NCBI GenBank assembly: GCA_902780305.1
Contig: CACZFB010000002.1
Span: 1-64,000 of the forward strand
Direction of reading: 5' to 3'
Origin: an uncultured Coriobacteriaceae bacterium
Lineage (GTDB): Bacteria; Actinomycetota; Coriobacteriia; Coriobacteriales; Atopobiaceae
DNA: 64,000 bases
Shown: positions 34,878 to 42,214 of the stretch, in pieces
Layout: each line of letters starts with the position of its first letter
Numbering within the stretch: the stretch's first letter is position 1
Notes under the pieces: model-generated
The model's database searches: none
What the model saw: the letters and a program-made list of their open reading frames with translations, nothing else
What the model was told of the DNA's origin: nothing
Translations under genes and position numbers: made by a program

Positions 34878-34903
34878 AAAAAAGCGCCCCTTGGTGGAGC
34901 GCT
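34878..34903 (-). terminator. Terminator of tRNA-Ser (CGA)
   Basis: A hairpin AGCGC..GCGCT, read on the minus strand, is followed by a run of six T residues, 12 bp after the tRNA. Confidence 0.75.
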
Positions 34904-34914
34904 CGTCTAACCAA

Positions 34915-35004
34915 TGGCGGAGGAGGAGGGATTCGAACCCTCGTGACCCGAAAGGGCCAAACGGTTTTCGAGACCGCCGCATTCAACCACTCTGCCACCC
35001 CTCC
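34915..35004 (-). tRNA. tRNA-Ser (CGA)
   Basis: The 90-nt class II tRNA has acceptor GGAGGGG/CTCCTCC, anticodon CGA in the loop of GGTCTCGAAAACC, a long variable arm, T-loop GTTCGAATC and encoded GCCA end. Confidence 0.95.
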
Positions 35005-35045
35005 GTAGGGTGAACGCGGCGCCACATGGACGCCGCGGAATGCTC

Positions 35046-35137
35046 TGGCGGAGAGTCGGGGATTCGAACCCCGGATGCGCTTTAGGCGCATACACGATTT
35101 CCAATCGTGCTCCTTCGGCCAGCTCGGACAACTCTCC
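35046..35137 (-). tRNA. tRNA-Ser (GGA)
   Basis: The 92-nt class II tRNA has acceptor GGAGAGT/ACTCTCC, anticodon GGA in ATTGGAAAT, a long variable arm (TATGCGCCTAAAGCGCA) and an encoded CCA. It lies 41 bp upstream of tRNA-Ser(CGA) and 49 bp beyond the palindrome that ends the ubiquitin-like gene. Confidence 0.95.
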
Positions 35138-35186
35138 GTAACAACGCATCGGTGAGTATATCACACAAAACGCCGGTCACACGCAA

Positions 35187-35223
35187 AAACTGAGAAAAGG
35201 GGCCAAACCCCTTTTCTCAGTTT
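35187..35223. repeat. Family B palindrome, terminator of the ubiquitin-like gene
   Basis: Perfect 16-bp arms around a CCAAA loop; on the minus strand the stem is followed by TTTTT. It lies 6 bp after the stop of the ubiquitin-like gene. A second copy (37270-37298) closes the other end of this two-gene segment. Confidence 0.88.
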
Positions 35224-35229
35224 CGATTG

Positions 35230-35697
35230 CTACTTCCTCACGAAGGCCTTGGCGTAAGTCTGGGTTGCGCTCTGGAACTCGGCCGCGGGCGCTGGTGCGT
35301 CCTTCTCCACGAGGACCACCTGGATCGCCTCCATGCGGCGGGACTTGCCCTGCGGTGCCGTCGCACTCGGAGCCCCCACGGTTAGGGTGACGGTCATTGC
35401 GTCGCTCGTCAGCTGGAGCGTGCTCTCCTTTTGGATGTTGTAGTCGGCCAGCGTGCGATTGTCCTCCAGCACCTTGCCGGCAAAGACGAGCGTCTGCTGC
35501 TCGGGCGGGATGCCCTCCTTGTCCTGAATCTTTGCCTTTACGTTCTCGATGGTGTCGCTGGGCTCGACATCCAAGGTGATGGTCTTTTGCGTGGGCGTTT
35601 TGACGAAGATCTGCATGGCCAGGGCCGGGGTGACCACGCCGATTGTCAGTATGAGGCTGAGGAAGAGCCCCAGCGTCCTTCTTCTTGTTCCCTTCAT
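35230..35697 (-). CDS. Secreted ubiquitin homologue
   Basis: The 155-residue product starts with a signal peptide (MKGTRRR, hydrophobic [14 protein letters not shown], then TPALA); predicted cleavage after Ala27 exposes MQIFVK, the exact N-terminus of ubiquitin. Mature residues 1-69 match human ubiquitin at 59 positions; differences are at 8, 10, 16, 39, 42, 44, 49, 53, 57 and 68. All seven acceptor lysines (6, 11, 27, 29, 33, 48, 63) are kept. The hydrophobic patch is altered (Leu8Pro, Ile44Val, His68Gln, Val70Thr), and the LRLRGG tail is absent, so it cannot be conjugated normally. A further tail of about 55 residues, unrelated to ubiquitin and without Cys, ends AKAFVRK. No E1/E2/E3 or deubiquitinase genes are nearby. 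The likely role is interaction with eukaryotic ubiquitin machinery (inferred). Codon use is like the neighbours. Confidence 0.95.
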   Translation of the reverse strand: MKGTRRRTLGLFLSLILTIGVVTPALAMQIFVKTPTQKTITLDVEPSDTIENVKAKIQDKEGIPPEQQTLVFAGKVLEDNRTLADYNIQKESTLQLTSDAMTVTLTVGAPSATAPQGKSRRMEAIQVVLVEKDAPAPAAEFQSATQTYAKAFVRK

Positions 35698-35737
35698 GTG
35701 TTTCCGCCTTCATCTGTATGGCGTTATGACAAACCGG

Positions 35738-35765
35738 GAAAAGGGCCCAACTTCTTTTCTCGATC
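35738..35765. repeat. Degenerate family B element
   Basis: GGGAAAAGGGCCCAACTTCT and following TTTTCTC resemble a family B palindrome with mutations in one arm. It is in the divergent spacer upstream of the ubiquitin-like gene. Confidence 0.5.
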
Positions 35766-35779
35766 TCTCTGTTCTAACC

Positions 35780-35858
35780 GATTCTTGTATCTATGGGATA
35801 GTAAGAACTAGCAGATTCTTGTATAGTTTAGCTACTATGAACTGACGGATTCTTGTAT
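35780..35858. repeat. Three 11-bp direct repeats with exact 34-bp period
   Basis: GATTCTTGTAT occurs at 35780-35790, 35814-35824 and 35848-35858. Between them the spacers are partly similar (AACTR conserved), giving 34-bp units. The array is AT-rich, lies between the divergent ubiquitin-like and ATPase genes, and ends 23 bp before the ATPase start. It looks like an iterated operator. Only three units and no cas genes make CRISPR unlikely. Confidence 0.85.
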
Positions 35859-35881
35859 TTTCCCATATGGGGAGGTTGTGT

Positions 35882-37252
35882 ATGTTCAGGCGTAAGTGCT
35901 ACGACACGCTCCTTGAATGGAAGCGGACGTCTGGAGGAAAAACTGCCGTGCTAATTGAGGGGGCCCGCCGTGTGGGCAAAACCACCCTCGTTCGCGCTTT
36001 TGCAGCCTCCGAGTACGAGGATTCAATCTACATCGACTTCTCGAAAGTTCCCAGGGCGGTCGTTGACCTTTTTCAAAATGAGAGAGAAGACGTAGACACG
36101 TTCCTGAGGATGCTTCAGCTCCACTATGCCAAACGGCTTACACCGCGCAGGTCAGTTGTGATTTTTGATGAAGTGCAGCGTCTGCCCATTGCACGCGAGT
36201 ACATCAAGCATCTCGTGGCGGATGGACGCTTCGACTACATCGAGACAGGTTCGCTCATATCGATTCGCAAGAACACCGCTGATATCGTAATACCCTCCGA
36301 AGAGGAACGCGTACTCCTGAATCCGCTTGACTTTGAGGAGTATCTGTGGGCCTCTGGCTATGACGTGTACGCAGATGCGATACGTGATGCCCACGACGCC
36401 CGCACTGCGCTGCCCGATGCGGTTCACGCGAAGATTATGAGACTCTTCGACGAGTATATGCTCGTGGGTGGGATGCCCCAGTCGGTCGAGGCATTTATAG
36501 GCGCGGCGGACTTCGCTCCGTGCGACCGGGTGAAGCGTTCCATTCTTGAGCTGTACCTTGAGGACATCGGCAAGTTTGGCGGGAGCGAGGCCCGGCGTGC
36601 GCGAACGTTGTTCCGCGCAATCCCCGGTCAGCTGTCAGCCTCGTCGAAGCGTTTTAAGTTCGCGGCCGCGAGCAAGGGGGGACGTTACGAGGATTACGAA
36701 CCTTCTGTAGATTGGCTGGAGGACGCCCACCTCGCCAATCCATGTCGGCTCTGCACGGATCCCTCGGTGGGATTGGCCTTAGCAGAGGACGCGCGCTCGC
36801 TCAAGCTTTACATGGCTGACACCGGCCTGCTAGTGACACAGGCCTTTGCCGACGAAGCTAGCTCCGCTCGGGCGCACCGAGACATCCAGTTTGGGAGAGT
36901 GAGCGTGAACAAGGGGATGGTGGTGGAGAATGTCGTGGCGCAGCAGTTGCGCGCGAGCGGGCATGCCCTTTACTACCATGTGTGGACCGAGGCGGGACTA
37001 AAGGCTGGCGCCAAGCCTCGCCCCCGCGAGGTGGACTTCCTCTTGGCGAAGCCATTCTCGGATGCAGCAGGGAAGTTGCGCGTGAGCCCCATAGAGGTAA
37101 AGTCCTCGAAGTCCTACAGCACGGTATCGCTCGATGATTTCGCGGTGCGTTACGGGAGGCGCGCTGGGGAGGAGATCGTGCTGCATCCCAAGCAGCTGAG
37201 ATGGGAGGGACGTCGCGCCTACCTTCCGCTGTACATGGCGCATCTGATTTAG
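35882..37252 (+). CDS. P-loop ATPase with DUF4143 (PD-(D/E)XK-like) C-terminal domain
   Basis: The 456-residue protein has Walker A EGARRVGKTTLVRAFA (near residue 32), Walker B SVVIFDEVQRLP and the motif IETGSLISI of the AAA_14 group. The C-terminal region has LYMADTGLLV, NKGMVVENVVAQQL, REVDFLLA and SPIEVKSSK, the DUF4143 nuclease-like core (D..ExK). The cellular role of this widespread, often transferred family is unclear. The ATG at 35882 is preferred over 35867, as GGGGAGG lies 7 nt upstream. It is divergent from the ubiquitin-like gene. The first 700 bp have visibly lower GC than flanking genes, suggesting transfer. Confidence 0.88.
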   Translation: MFRRKCYDTLLEWKRTSGGKTAVLIEGARRVGKTTLVRAFAASEYEDSIYIDFSKVPRAVVDLFQNEREDVDTFLRMLQLHYAKRLTPRRSVVIFDEVQRLPIAREYIKHLVADGRFDYIETGSLISIRKNTADIVIPSEEERVLLNPLDFEEYLWASGYDVYADAIRDAHDARTALPDAVHAKIMRLFDEYMLVGGMPQSVEAFIGAADFAPCDRVKRSILELYLEDIGKFGGSEARRARTLFRAIPGQLSASSKRFKFAAASKGGRYEDYEPSVDWLEDAHLANPCRLCTDPSVGLALAEDARSLKLYMADTGLLVTQAFADEASSARAHRDIQFGRVSVNKGMVVENVVAQQLRASGHALYYHVWTEAGLKAGAKPRPREVDFLLAKPFSDAAGKLRVSPIEVKSSKSYSTVSLDDFAVRYGRRAGEEIVLHPKQLRWEGRRAYLPLYMAHLI

Positions 37253-37269
37253 ACAGGGACAGTCCCGTA

Positions 37270-37298
37270 TGAGAAAAGGGGCCAAACCCCTTTTCTCA
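37270..37298. repeat. Family B palindrome after the DUF4143 ATPase
   Basis: Twelve-bp arms TGAGAAAAGGGG / CCCCTTTTCTCA around CCAAA, 17 bp after the stop. The sequence that follows, AAACGGACACCGC, also occurs after a half copy at 49611-49637 and partly at 30657, so the repeated unit extends past the palindrome. Confidence 0.85.
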
Positions 37299-37398
37299 AA
37301 CGGACACCGCCGTCGCGGATGCCCATGGATACCCCCGTTCGATGCGCGACTGGCAAGTGGTGGTATTATCACTGGTACATAGAACGAAGGGAACTTAC

Positions 37399-38487
37399 AT
37401 GGACGACACCAAATACTTCTCGCGAGCATGGGCCCTGCTCACGCGCGACAAGGGCTGGGTAAAGCCCCTGCTGGTAATGACTGCGGCGACCATGGTGCCC
37501 ATAGCCGGCTTCCTGGGCAACAGCGGCTACGTTTTGGAGTGGGCGCGGCTCACGGCATGGGGCGTGGACTCCGCGCCCAAGCAGCGCAACGTTAACATTG
37601 GCGCCTGCATCGCCAGCGGATGGCGCGCGTTTTTGGTTGCCCTTGGCTGGGGCTTGTGCCTGAGCGTGGCCACGAGCCTGATCAACCTGATTATTGGGCA
37701 GTTGCCCGATGTCCTCTCGGTGATCCTGGGCCTGATGTTTAGCCTGGTCACGATGGTGCTGTATGCGGTCTACGGCGTATTTATGAACATCGCCCAGATT
37801 CGCACCGCCATTTACGAGAGCGCCGGCGCGGGCTATCGGATCGATCGGATCTTCGAGATGATCAAGCGCGACACCAAAGGCTTTGCCATGCTCTTTTTGA
37901 TTGGCCTCGCCTGCTCGGTGGTTCTGGGCATCATCGCATTTGTGGCCATTATGATGATTTTGGCATTTTTGGTGCCCTTTGTGGTGATGGGCTCTGCGTC
38001 GTCTGGCGGCGATGCGGCCATAAGCATGATTATGGCCACAATCGTACCCCTGCTGGTGATGAGTGTTATCGTTGGCCTGGGCATTACATTTTTGTGCATT
38101 GGCATCGAGATGCTGCTCAAGACGGCAACGGCCCTCTGGATGCGCCAGTTCGACGTTCCTTCGTGGGGCAAGAGCTCGGATCCCCTCCCCGACCAGCCGA
38201 CGGTTCGGGAGAGCAACCAGCTTCCGGCGCCGGTGCCGGTGCAAACGCCCGAGCCTGCGGCAGCGGAGCAGCCCGAGCCCGAGCCTGAGCCCGAGCCCGT
38301 GCCCGTGCCCGCGCCCGAGCCCGCGCCCGAGCCCGAACCGGTGGCAGACGGGCAGATTGAGACTCCCGCGCCAGCAGAACCCGAGCCGCGCGTAAAGGAC
38401 GTCGACGACCTGTATGCCGATCTGTACGACGTTATCCAGCGCAACAATCGCACCGGAGACGGCACGGACGGGTCCGACGAGCAGTAG
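37399..38487 (+). CDS. DUF4013-like polytopic membrane protein with acidic Pro/Glu tail
   Basis: The 362-residue protein begins MDDTKYFSRAWALLTRDKGW and has about six membrane segments between residues 25 and 240 (for example VKPLLVMTAATMVPIAGFLG and VLSVILGLMFSLVTMVLYAV). This pattern resembles the DUF4013 family of unknown function. Residues 260-330 are a Pro/Glu/Val linker with many PEPEP units, and the C-terminus (VKDVDDLYADLYDVIQRNN) is a short acidic helix that could bind a partner. GAAGGGAA precedes the ATG. A weak inverted repeat follows (38517-38549). Confidence 0.75.
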   Translation: MDDTKYFSRAWALLTRDKGWVKPLLVMTAATMVPIAGFLGNSGYVLEWARLTAWGVDSAPKQRNVNIGACIASGWRAFLVALGWGLCLSVATSLINLIIGQLPDVLSVILGLMFSLVTMVLYAVYGVFMNIAQIRTAIYESAGAGYRIDRIFEMIKRDTKGFAMLFLIGLACSVVLGIIAFVAIMMILAFLVPFVVMGSASSGGDAAISMIMATIVPLLVMSVIVGLGITFLCIGIEMLLKTATALWMRQFDVPSWGKSSDPLPDQPTVRESNQLPAPVPVQTPEPAAAEQPEPEPEPEPVPVPAPEPAPEPEPVADGQIETPAPAEPEPRVKDVDDLYADLYDVIQRNNRTGDGTDGSDEQ

Positions 38488-38771
38488 TCCGACCACAAAT
38501 TGTGGAGGGACCGTGAAGCGCGTTATCCCAAACGAGGGATGACGCGCTTGTGCATGCTGTTCTAGCTGCCAAAAGGACAAAAACCTGCGCAATTGCTGTG
38601 CTTTACGTGCGCAATTGGCGCAAATCGAACACATAGACTCGTGGAATCGGCTTGAACCTGGGGAATGTGGGAGTTGGGGCCGCGAGCTGTGCTACCATTG
38701 CTCCTTGTACTTTCCTGCTTCGGGCGCATCCTTCACGACCCGGAGCCACAAGACCAGAGGAGGTGAACCAC

Positions 38772-39065
38772 ATGAAGGCTTATGAACTGCTGTACATTGT
38801 CGACCCTTCCTCCAACGAGGAGGTGCGTGCTGGCGTGAGTGCCCGCATCGACGTGGCCATTAGCAACAATGGCGGTAAGGTCGACGACGTCGAGGACTGG
38901 GGCAAGCGCAAGCTCGCCTACGAGATCGACGGCCTCAGCGAGGGCGACTACGTCCTTATCAACTTCCACGCAGACCCCACCCAAATCCAGGAGCTCGATC
39001 GCGTGCTGCGCATCAACGATGCGGTAAAGCGCCACATGATCGTTGCTCGCTACGAGCAGGAGTAA
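38772..39065 (+). CDS. rpsF: 30S ribosomal protein S6
   Basis: The 97-residue protein starts MKAYELLYIVDPSSNEEVRA and contains KLAYEIDGLSEGDYVLINF and VLRINDAVKRHMIVARYE, all typical of S6. AGGAGGTGA is a perfect Shine-Dalgarno sequence. First gene of the conserved rpsF-ssb-rpsR-rplI operon. The 284-bp gap upstream shows no gene. Confidence 0.97.
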   Translation: MKAYELLYIVDPSSNEEVRAGVSARIDVAISNNGGKVDDVEDWGKRKLAYEIDGLSEGDYVLINFHADPTQIQELDRVLRINDAVKRHMIVARYEQE

Positions 39066-39116
39066 GGTAAGGAGTACGTGTGGTGGGGACCAAATCCCCA
39101 AGAGAGGCAGGAAATC

Positions 39117-39650
39117 GTGAGCGTTAACAGGGTAGTCATATCGGGGAATCTCACCCGCGATCCGGAGCTTCGCTCCTCGCAGAGTGGTACCAACATTCTT
39201 ACGTTTGGCATGGCCGTAAACGACCGGAGGCGTAACCCCCAAACGGGAGAGTGGGAGGACTACGCTAACTTCGTGGACTGCGTGCTCTTTGGCAATCGCG
39301 CCGAGTGGCTCGCACGCGACCTGCGCAAGGGCAAGAAGGTGTTCGTGGAGGGAAAACTCCGCTACAGCACCTGGGAGCGAGACGGCCAGCGCCGTAGCAA
39401 GCTCGAGGTAGTGGTGGACGACATCGACTACGATCGCCCGCCGCGCCAGCAGGGCGGCTACGCGCCGCAGCAGCAGGCGCCCGCATACAACGCGCCTGCT
39501 CCCACGCCCGCAGCGGCAGCGCCGCAGCAGGGAGGCTATGCCCCTCAGCAGCGCACGCAGGCAGCGCCGCAACCTCAACCTGCCCAGCCCAGTCCCGTGG
39601 TAGCGGCTCCGCCCCAGGCGGACGTGTACGACGAGGACATTCCGTTCTAG
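39117..39650 (+). CDS. ssb: Single-stranded DNA-binding protein
   Basis: The 177-residue protein has an OB fold ([63 protein letters not shown]), a Gln/Ala/Pro-rich linker, and the acidic partner-binding tail DEDIPF. The GTG at 39117 (VSVNRVV) is preceded by GAGGCAGGAAA; the ATG-less upstream frame adds residues not seen in the family. Lies between rpsF and rpsR. Confidence 0.95.
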   Translation: MSVNRVVISGNLTRDPELRSSQSGTNILTFGMAVNDRRRNPQTGEWEDYANFVDCVLFGNRAEWLARDLRKGKKVFVEGKLRYSTWERDGQRRSKLEVVVDDIDYDRPPRQQGGYAPQQQAPAYNAPAPTPAAAAPQQGGYAPQQRTQAAPQPQPAQPSPVVAAPPQADVYDEDIPF

Positions 39651-39690
39651 CAAACCGGGGTGCGTGGAGCACCCAAAGAAAGGCATCGAC

Positions 39691-39963
39691 ATGGCTCAGC
39701 AAAAGCAAGAGTATCAACGCCAGCCGCGTCGCAAGTACTGCCAGTTTTGCAAGGAGGGAGTCGAGTTCATCGACTACAAGGACACGCAGCTCCTTCGCAA
39801 ATACACGACCGACCGTGGCAAGATTAAGCCCCGTCGCGTAACTGGCACCTGCACGCAGCACCAGCACGACATCGCGAACGCCATCAAGCGCGCTCGCGAG
39901 ATGGCCCTGCTCCCCTACGTCGTCCCCGTGGTCTCCAGCCGCGGCGGCCGCGGTCGTGGCTAA
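39691..39963 (+). CDS. rpsR: 30S ribosomal protein S18
   Basis: The 90-residue basic protein contains [39 protein letters not shown] and [20 protein letters not shown], diagnostic of S18. The CxxC form (CQFC) suggests the zinc-binding C+ type. It is 40 bp after ssb and 21 bp before rplI. Confidence 0.97.
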   Translation: MAQQKQEYQRQPRRKYCQFCKEGVEFIDYKDTQLLRKYTTDRGKIKPRRVTGTCTQHQHDIANAIKRAREMALLPYVVPVVSSRGGRGRG

Positions 39964-39984
39964 GCGACCGGAAAGGAGCATCTG

Positions 39985-40509
39985 ATGAAAGTAATCCTTT
40001 TGGAAGAGGTTCGTGGCAAGGGCGGTGAGGGCGACGTCGTAGACGTGGCCCAGGGCTTTGCAGAGAACTTCCTGTTCCCCCGCCACATCGCCATCAAGGC
40101 CACCAAGGGCAACCTCAAGCAGCTTGAGGAGCGTCGTCACAACATCGCCAAGCGCGAGGAGAAGCGCCTGGCCGACGCCGCCGCGCTCAAGGAGGTCCTG
40201 GAGAGCAAACCGGTTACCGTCGAGGCGCGCATTGGCGAGGAGGGCCAGCTCTTTGGCTCTGTTACCAGCGCCATGATCGCCGACGCAGTTGCCAAGCAGC
40301 TCGACGCCCAGATTGACCGCAAGCGCATCGGTCGCAGCCAGGCCATCAAGATGGCCGGCCGCCACGAGGTCGACGTCAACCTGTATCGCGACATCAACGC
40401 GGTGGTTACCGTACTCGTGGGTGTGGAGGACGAGCCCGAGGCCGAGGTTGCACCCGAGGCCGAGGAGGTCGTCGAGGAGGCAGTTGCCGAGGAGACCACC
40501 GAGGAGTAG
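39985..40509 (+). CDS. rplI: 50S ribosomal protein L9
   Basis: The 174-residue protein starts MKVILLEEVRGKGGEGDVVD and shows GFAENFLFPRHIAIKAT, the conserved L9 N-domain, a long connecting helix and a C-domain. It ends in an acidic extension (EPEAEVAPEAEEVVEEAVAE) absent from short L9 proteins. A large family A palindrome follows 8 bp after the stop. Confidence 0.96.
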   Translation: MKVILLEEVRGKGGEGDVVDVAQGFAENFLFPRHIAIKATKGNLKQLEERRHNIAKREEKRLADAAALKEVLESKPVTVEARIGEEGQLFGSVTSAMIADAVAKQLDAQIDRKRIGRSQAIKMAGRHEVDVNLYRDINAVVTVLVGVEDEPEAEVAPEAEEVVEEAVAEETTEE

Positions 40510-40517
40510 CCTCCGTT

Positions 40518-40593
40518 AGCCAATCAAAAGGGGTAACCCCCCTTGATAGGCCGTGTGCGACCTATCAAGGGGGGTTACCCCTTTTGATTGGCT
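40518..40593. repeat. Family A palindrome, 33-bp perfect arms
   Basis: Arms at 40518-40550 and 40561-40593 with a 10-nt loop. This is the longest stem in the window. It separates the rplI operon from dnaB, and probably terminates it. Confidence 0.92.
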
Positions 40594-40673
40594 GTGGGGA
40601 AAGTTGCGTTCAGCCTTGATAAAACCTCGGTGCGCCCCCTAAAATGGATGGGCTAACCATGTGAGGAGCCGTT

Positions 40674-42065
40674 ATGCCCGATGCCCCATTCGAAGTCAAT
40701 CCCACGCGCGCCACGCTCAACCACTCGGGCGAGATGCCCCAGGACGCCCGGGCCGAGCAGTCGGTCCTCTCGGCGATGCTGCTCTCCCCCGAGGTGTTCC
40801 AGGAGTGCTTGCTCGAGGTAAAGGAATCCGACTTCTACATACCGGCGAACCGCAAAATATTCCTCTCGATGCGACGCCTGTTCGACAACAACCAGCCGGT
40901 CGATCCCGTGTCGCTTGCCGACGCCCTTAAGAGCGAGGGCGAACTGGACCGAGTGGGCGGCATGCCGTACCTGCTCGACTTGGCAAATGCCCCCTTTGCC
41001 CTTGCCAGCTGGCGCCACCATGCCGAGATGCTGCGCCGCGACGCCACGCTGCGCCAGATGATTGCGGCATCGGCCCAGATCTCGGCCTTGGCGTTCGACG
41101 CCCCCGAAGACACCAAGTCGGTGGTCGACCAAGCCGAGCGCATGTTGCTCTCGGTTACCAACCGCAGCGTTCGCTCGAGCTACTCCACGCTCGAGGAGAT
41201 CATGGAGCAGCTGTACAACGACTTGGGCGAGCAGGCCGAGAACCACAGCGACACCTTGGGCATCGAGACGGGCTTCTCGGGCCTGGACTCGCGGCTGTTG
41301 GGCCTGCGTGGTGGCCAGATGGTGGTCGTTGGCGCGCGACCGGGCGTGGGCAAGACCTCGTTCTGTCTGAACCTTGCGGTAAACGCGGCCGAGTCGGGCG
41401 CGACCGTGGCGTTCTTCTCGCTCGAGATGAGCAAGGTGGAGATTGCCCAGCGCCTCCTGGCGGCCCGATCGCTCATCAAGCTCACCGACATCCGGTCGGC
41501 AAACATTCGCGCCAACCAGTGGCCCCAGATTCTTGAGGCCACCGAGGAGCTGCGCGAGCTGGACATCCTTATTGACGACACGCCGGGCACCACCGTAACC
41601 GAGATTCGCGCCAAGGCACGGCGCATGCTGCACGGCAAGGAAAACGGCATCGTTATTATTGACTACCTGCAGCTGCTCTCGGCGCCTGCCGGCGGCAACC
41701 GAAACGACAACCGCGCCACGCAGGTTGGCGAGATGAGCCGTGGCATAAAGATTATGGCCAAGGACCTCGACGTGCCGGTGGTGGCCCTCTCGCAGCTCAA
41801 CCGCGAGGTGGAGGGACGCACCGGCAAGCGGCCGCAGCTCAGCGACCTGCGCGAGTCGGGCGCCATCGAGCAGGACGCCGACATCGTTATACTGCTGGAC
41901 CGCTCCATGACGCCCGAGGAGGCCGAACGCAACGACCGTCCCGACCTGGGCATTACGCAGTTTATTATTGCCAAAAACCGCTCGGGGCCCCTCGCGGCCG
42001 TGGATATGCGCTTTGACGGCGAGACCATCAAGTTCTACGAGATCGACCGCTTCCACGAGGAATAG
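40674..42065 (+). CDS. dnaB: Replicative DNA helicase DnaB
   Basis: The 463-residue hexameric helicase has the N-terminal collar domain (MPQDARAEQSVLSAMLLSP), RecA-fold Walker A VVVGARPGVGKTSFCLNLA, Walker B GIVIIDYLQLLSAP and the signature SQLNREVEGR and LRESGAIEQDADIVILLDR. No intein is present. The rpsF-ssb-rpsR-rplI-dnaB order is conserved in many Gram-positives. A DciA-like loader is encoded at 22689. Confidence 0.96.
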   Translation: MPDAPFEVNPTRATLNHSGEMPQDARAEQSVLSAMLLSPEVFQECLLEVKESDFYIPANRKIFLSMRRLFDNNQPVDPVSLADALKSEGELDRVGGMPYLLDLANAPFALASWRHHAEMLRRDATLRQMIAASAQISALAFDAPEDTKSVVDQAERMLLSVTNRSVRSSYSTLEEIMEQLYNDLGEQAENHSDTLGIETGFSGLDSRLLGLRGGQMVVVGARPGVGKTSFCLNLAVNAAESGATVAFFSLEMSKVEIAQRLLAARSLIKLTDIRSANIRANQWPQILEATEELRELDILIDDTPGTTVTEIRAKARRMLHGKENGIVIIDYLQLLSAPAGGNRNDNRATQVGEMSRGIKIMAKDLDVPVVALSQLNREVEGRTGKRPQLSDLRESGAIEQDADIVILLDRSMTPEEAERNDRPDLGITQFIIAKNRSGPLAAVDMRFDGETIKFYEIDRFHEE

Positions 42066-42070
42066 TGGCG

Positions 42071-42142
42071 TCAATCAAAAGGGGTTACCCCCATTGATAG
42101 GTCGAACGAGACCCATCAATGGGGGTAACCCCTTTTGATTGA
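42071..42142. repeat. Family A palindrome, 28-bp perfect arms
   Basis: Arms at 42071-42098 and 42115-42142 with a loop containing GGTCGAACGAGACC. It lies between dnaB and purA. A -10-like TATACT follows at 42171, giving a possible purA promoter. Confidence 0.9.
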
Positions 42143-42214
42143 TGGACGTGGCTCGCGCCACTCCATGCGGTATACTCTTTGGCTGTACCTAAAGACTGTG
42201 CGAAAGGAATGGCT

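Noticed and set aside
35230-35697. Eukaryotic contamination as the explanation for ubiquitin
   Set aside because: The domain is fused in frame to a bacterial signal peptide, has a bacterial-style RBS and terminator palindrome shared with other loci in this window, and lies between bacterial tRNA genes. Read-level confirmation is still desirable.
35780-35858. Phased repeats considered as a CRISPR array
   Set aside because: The repeat unit is only 11 bp, there are only three copies, the spacers are similar to each other, and there are no cas genes.
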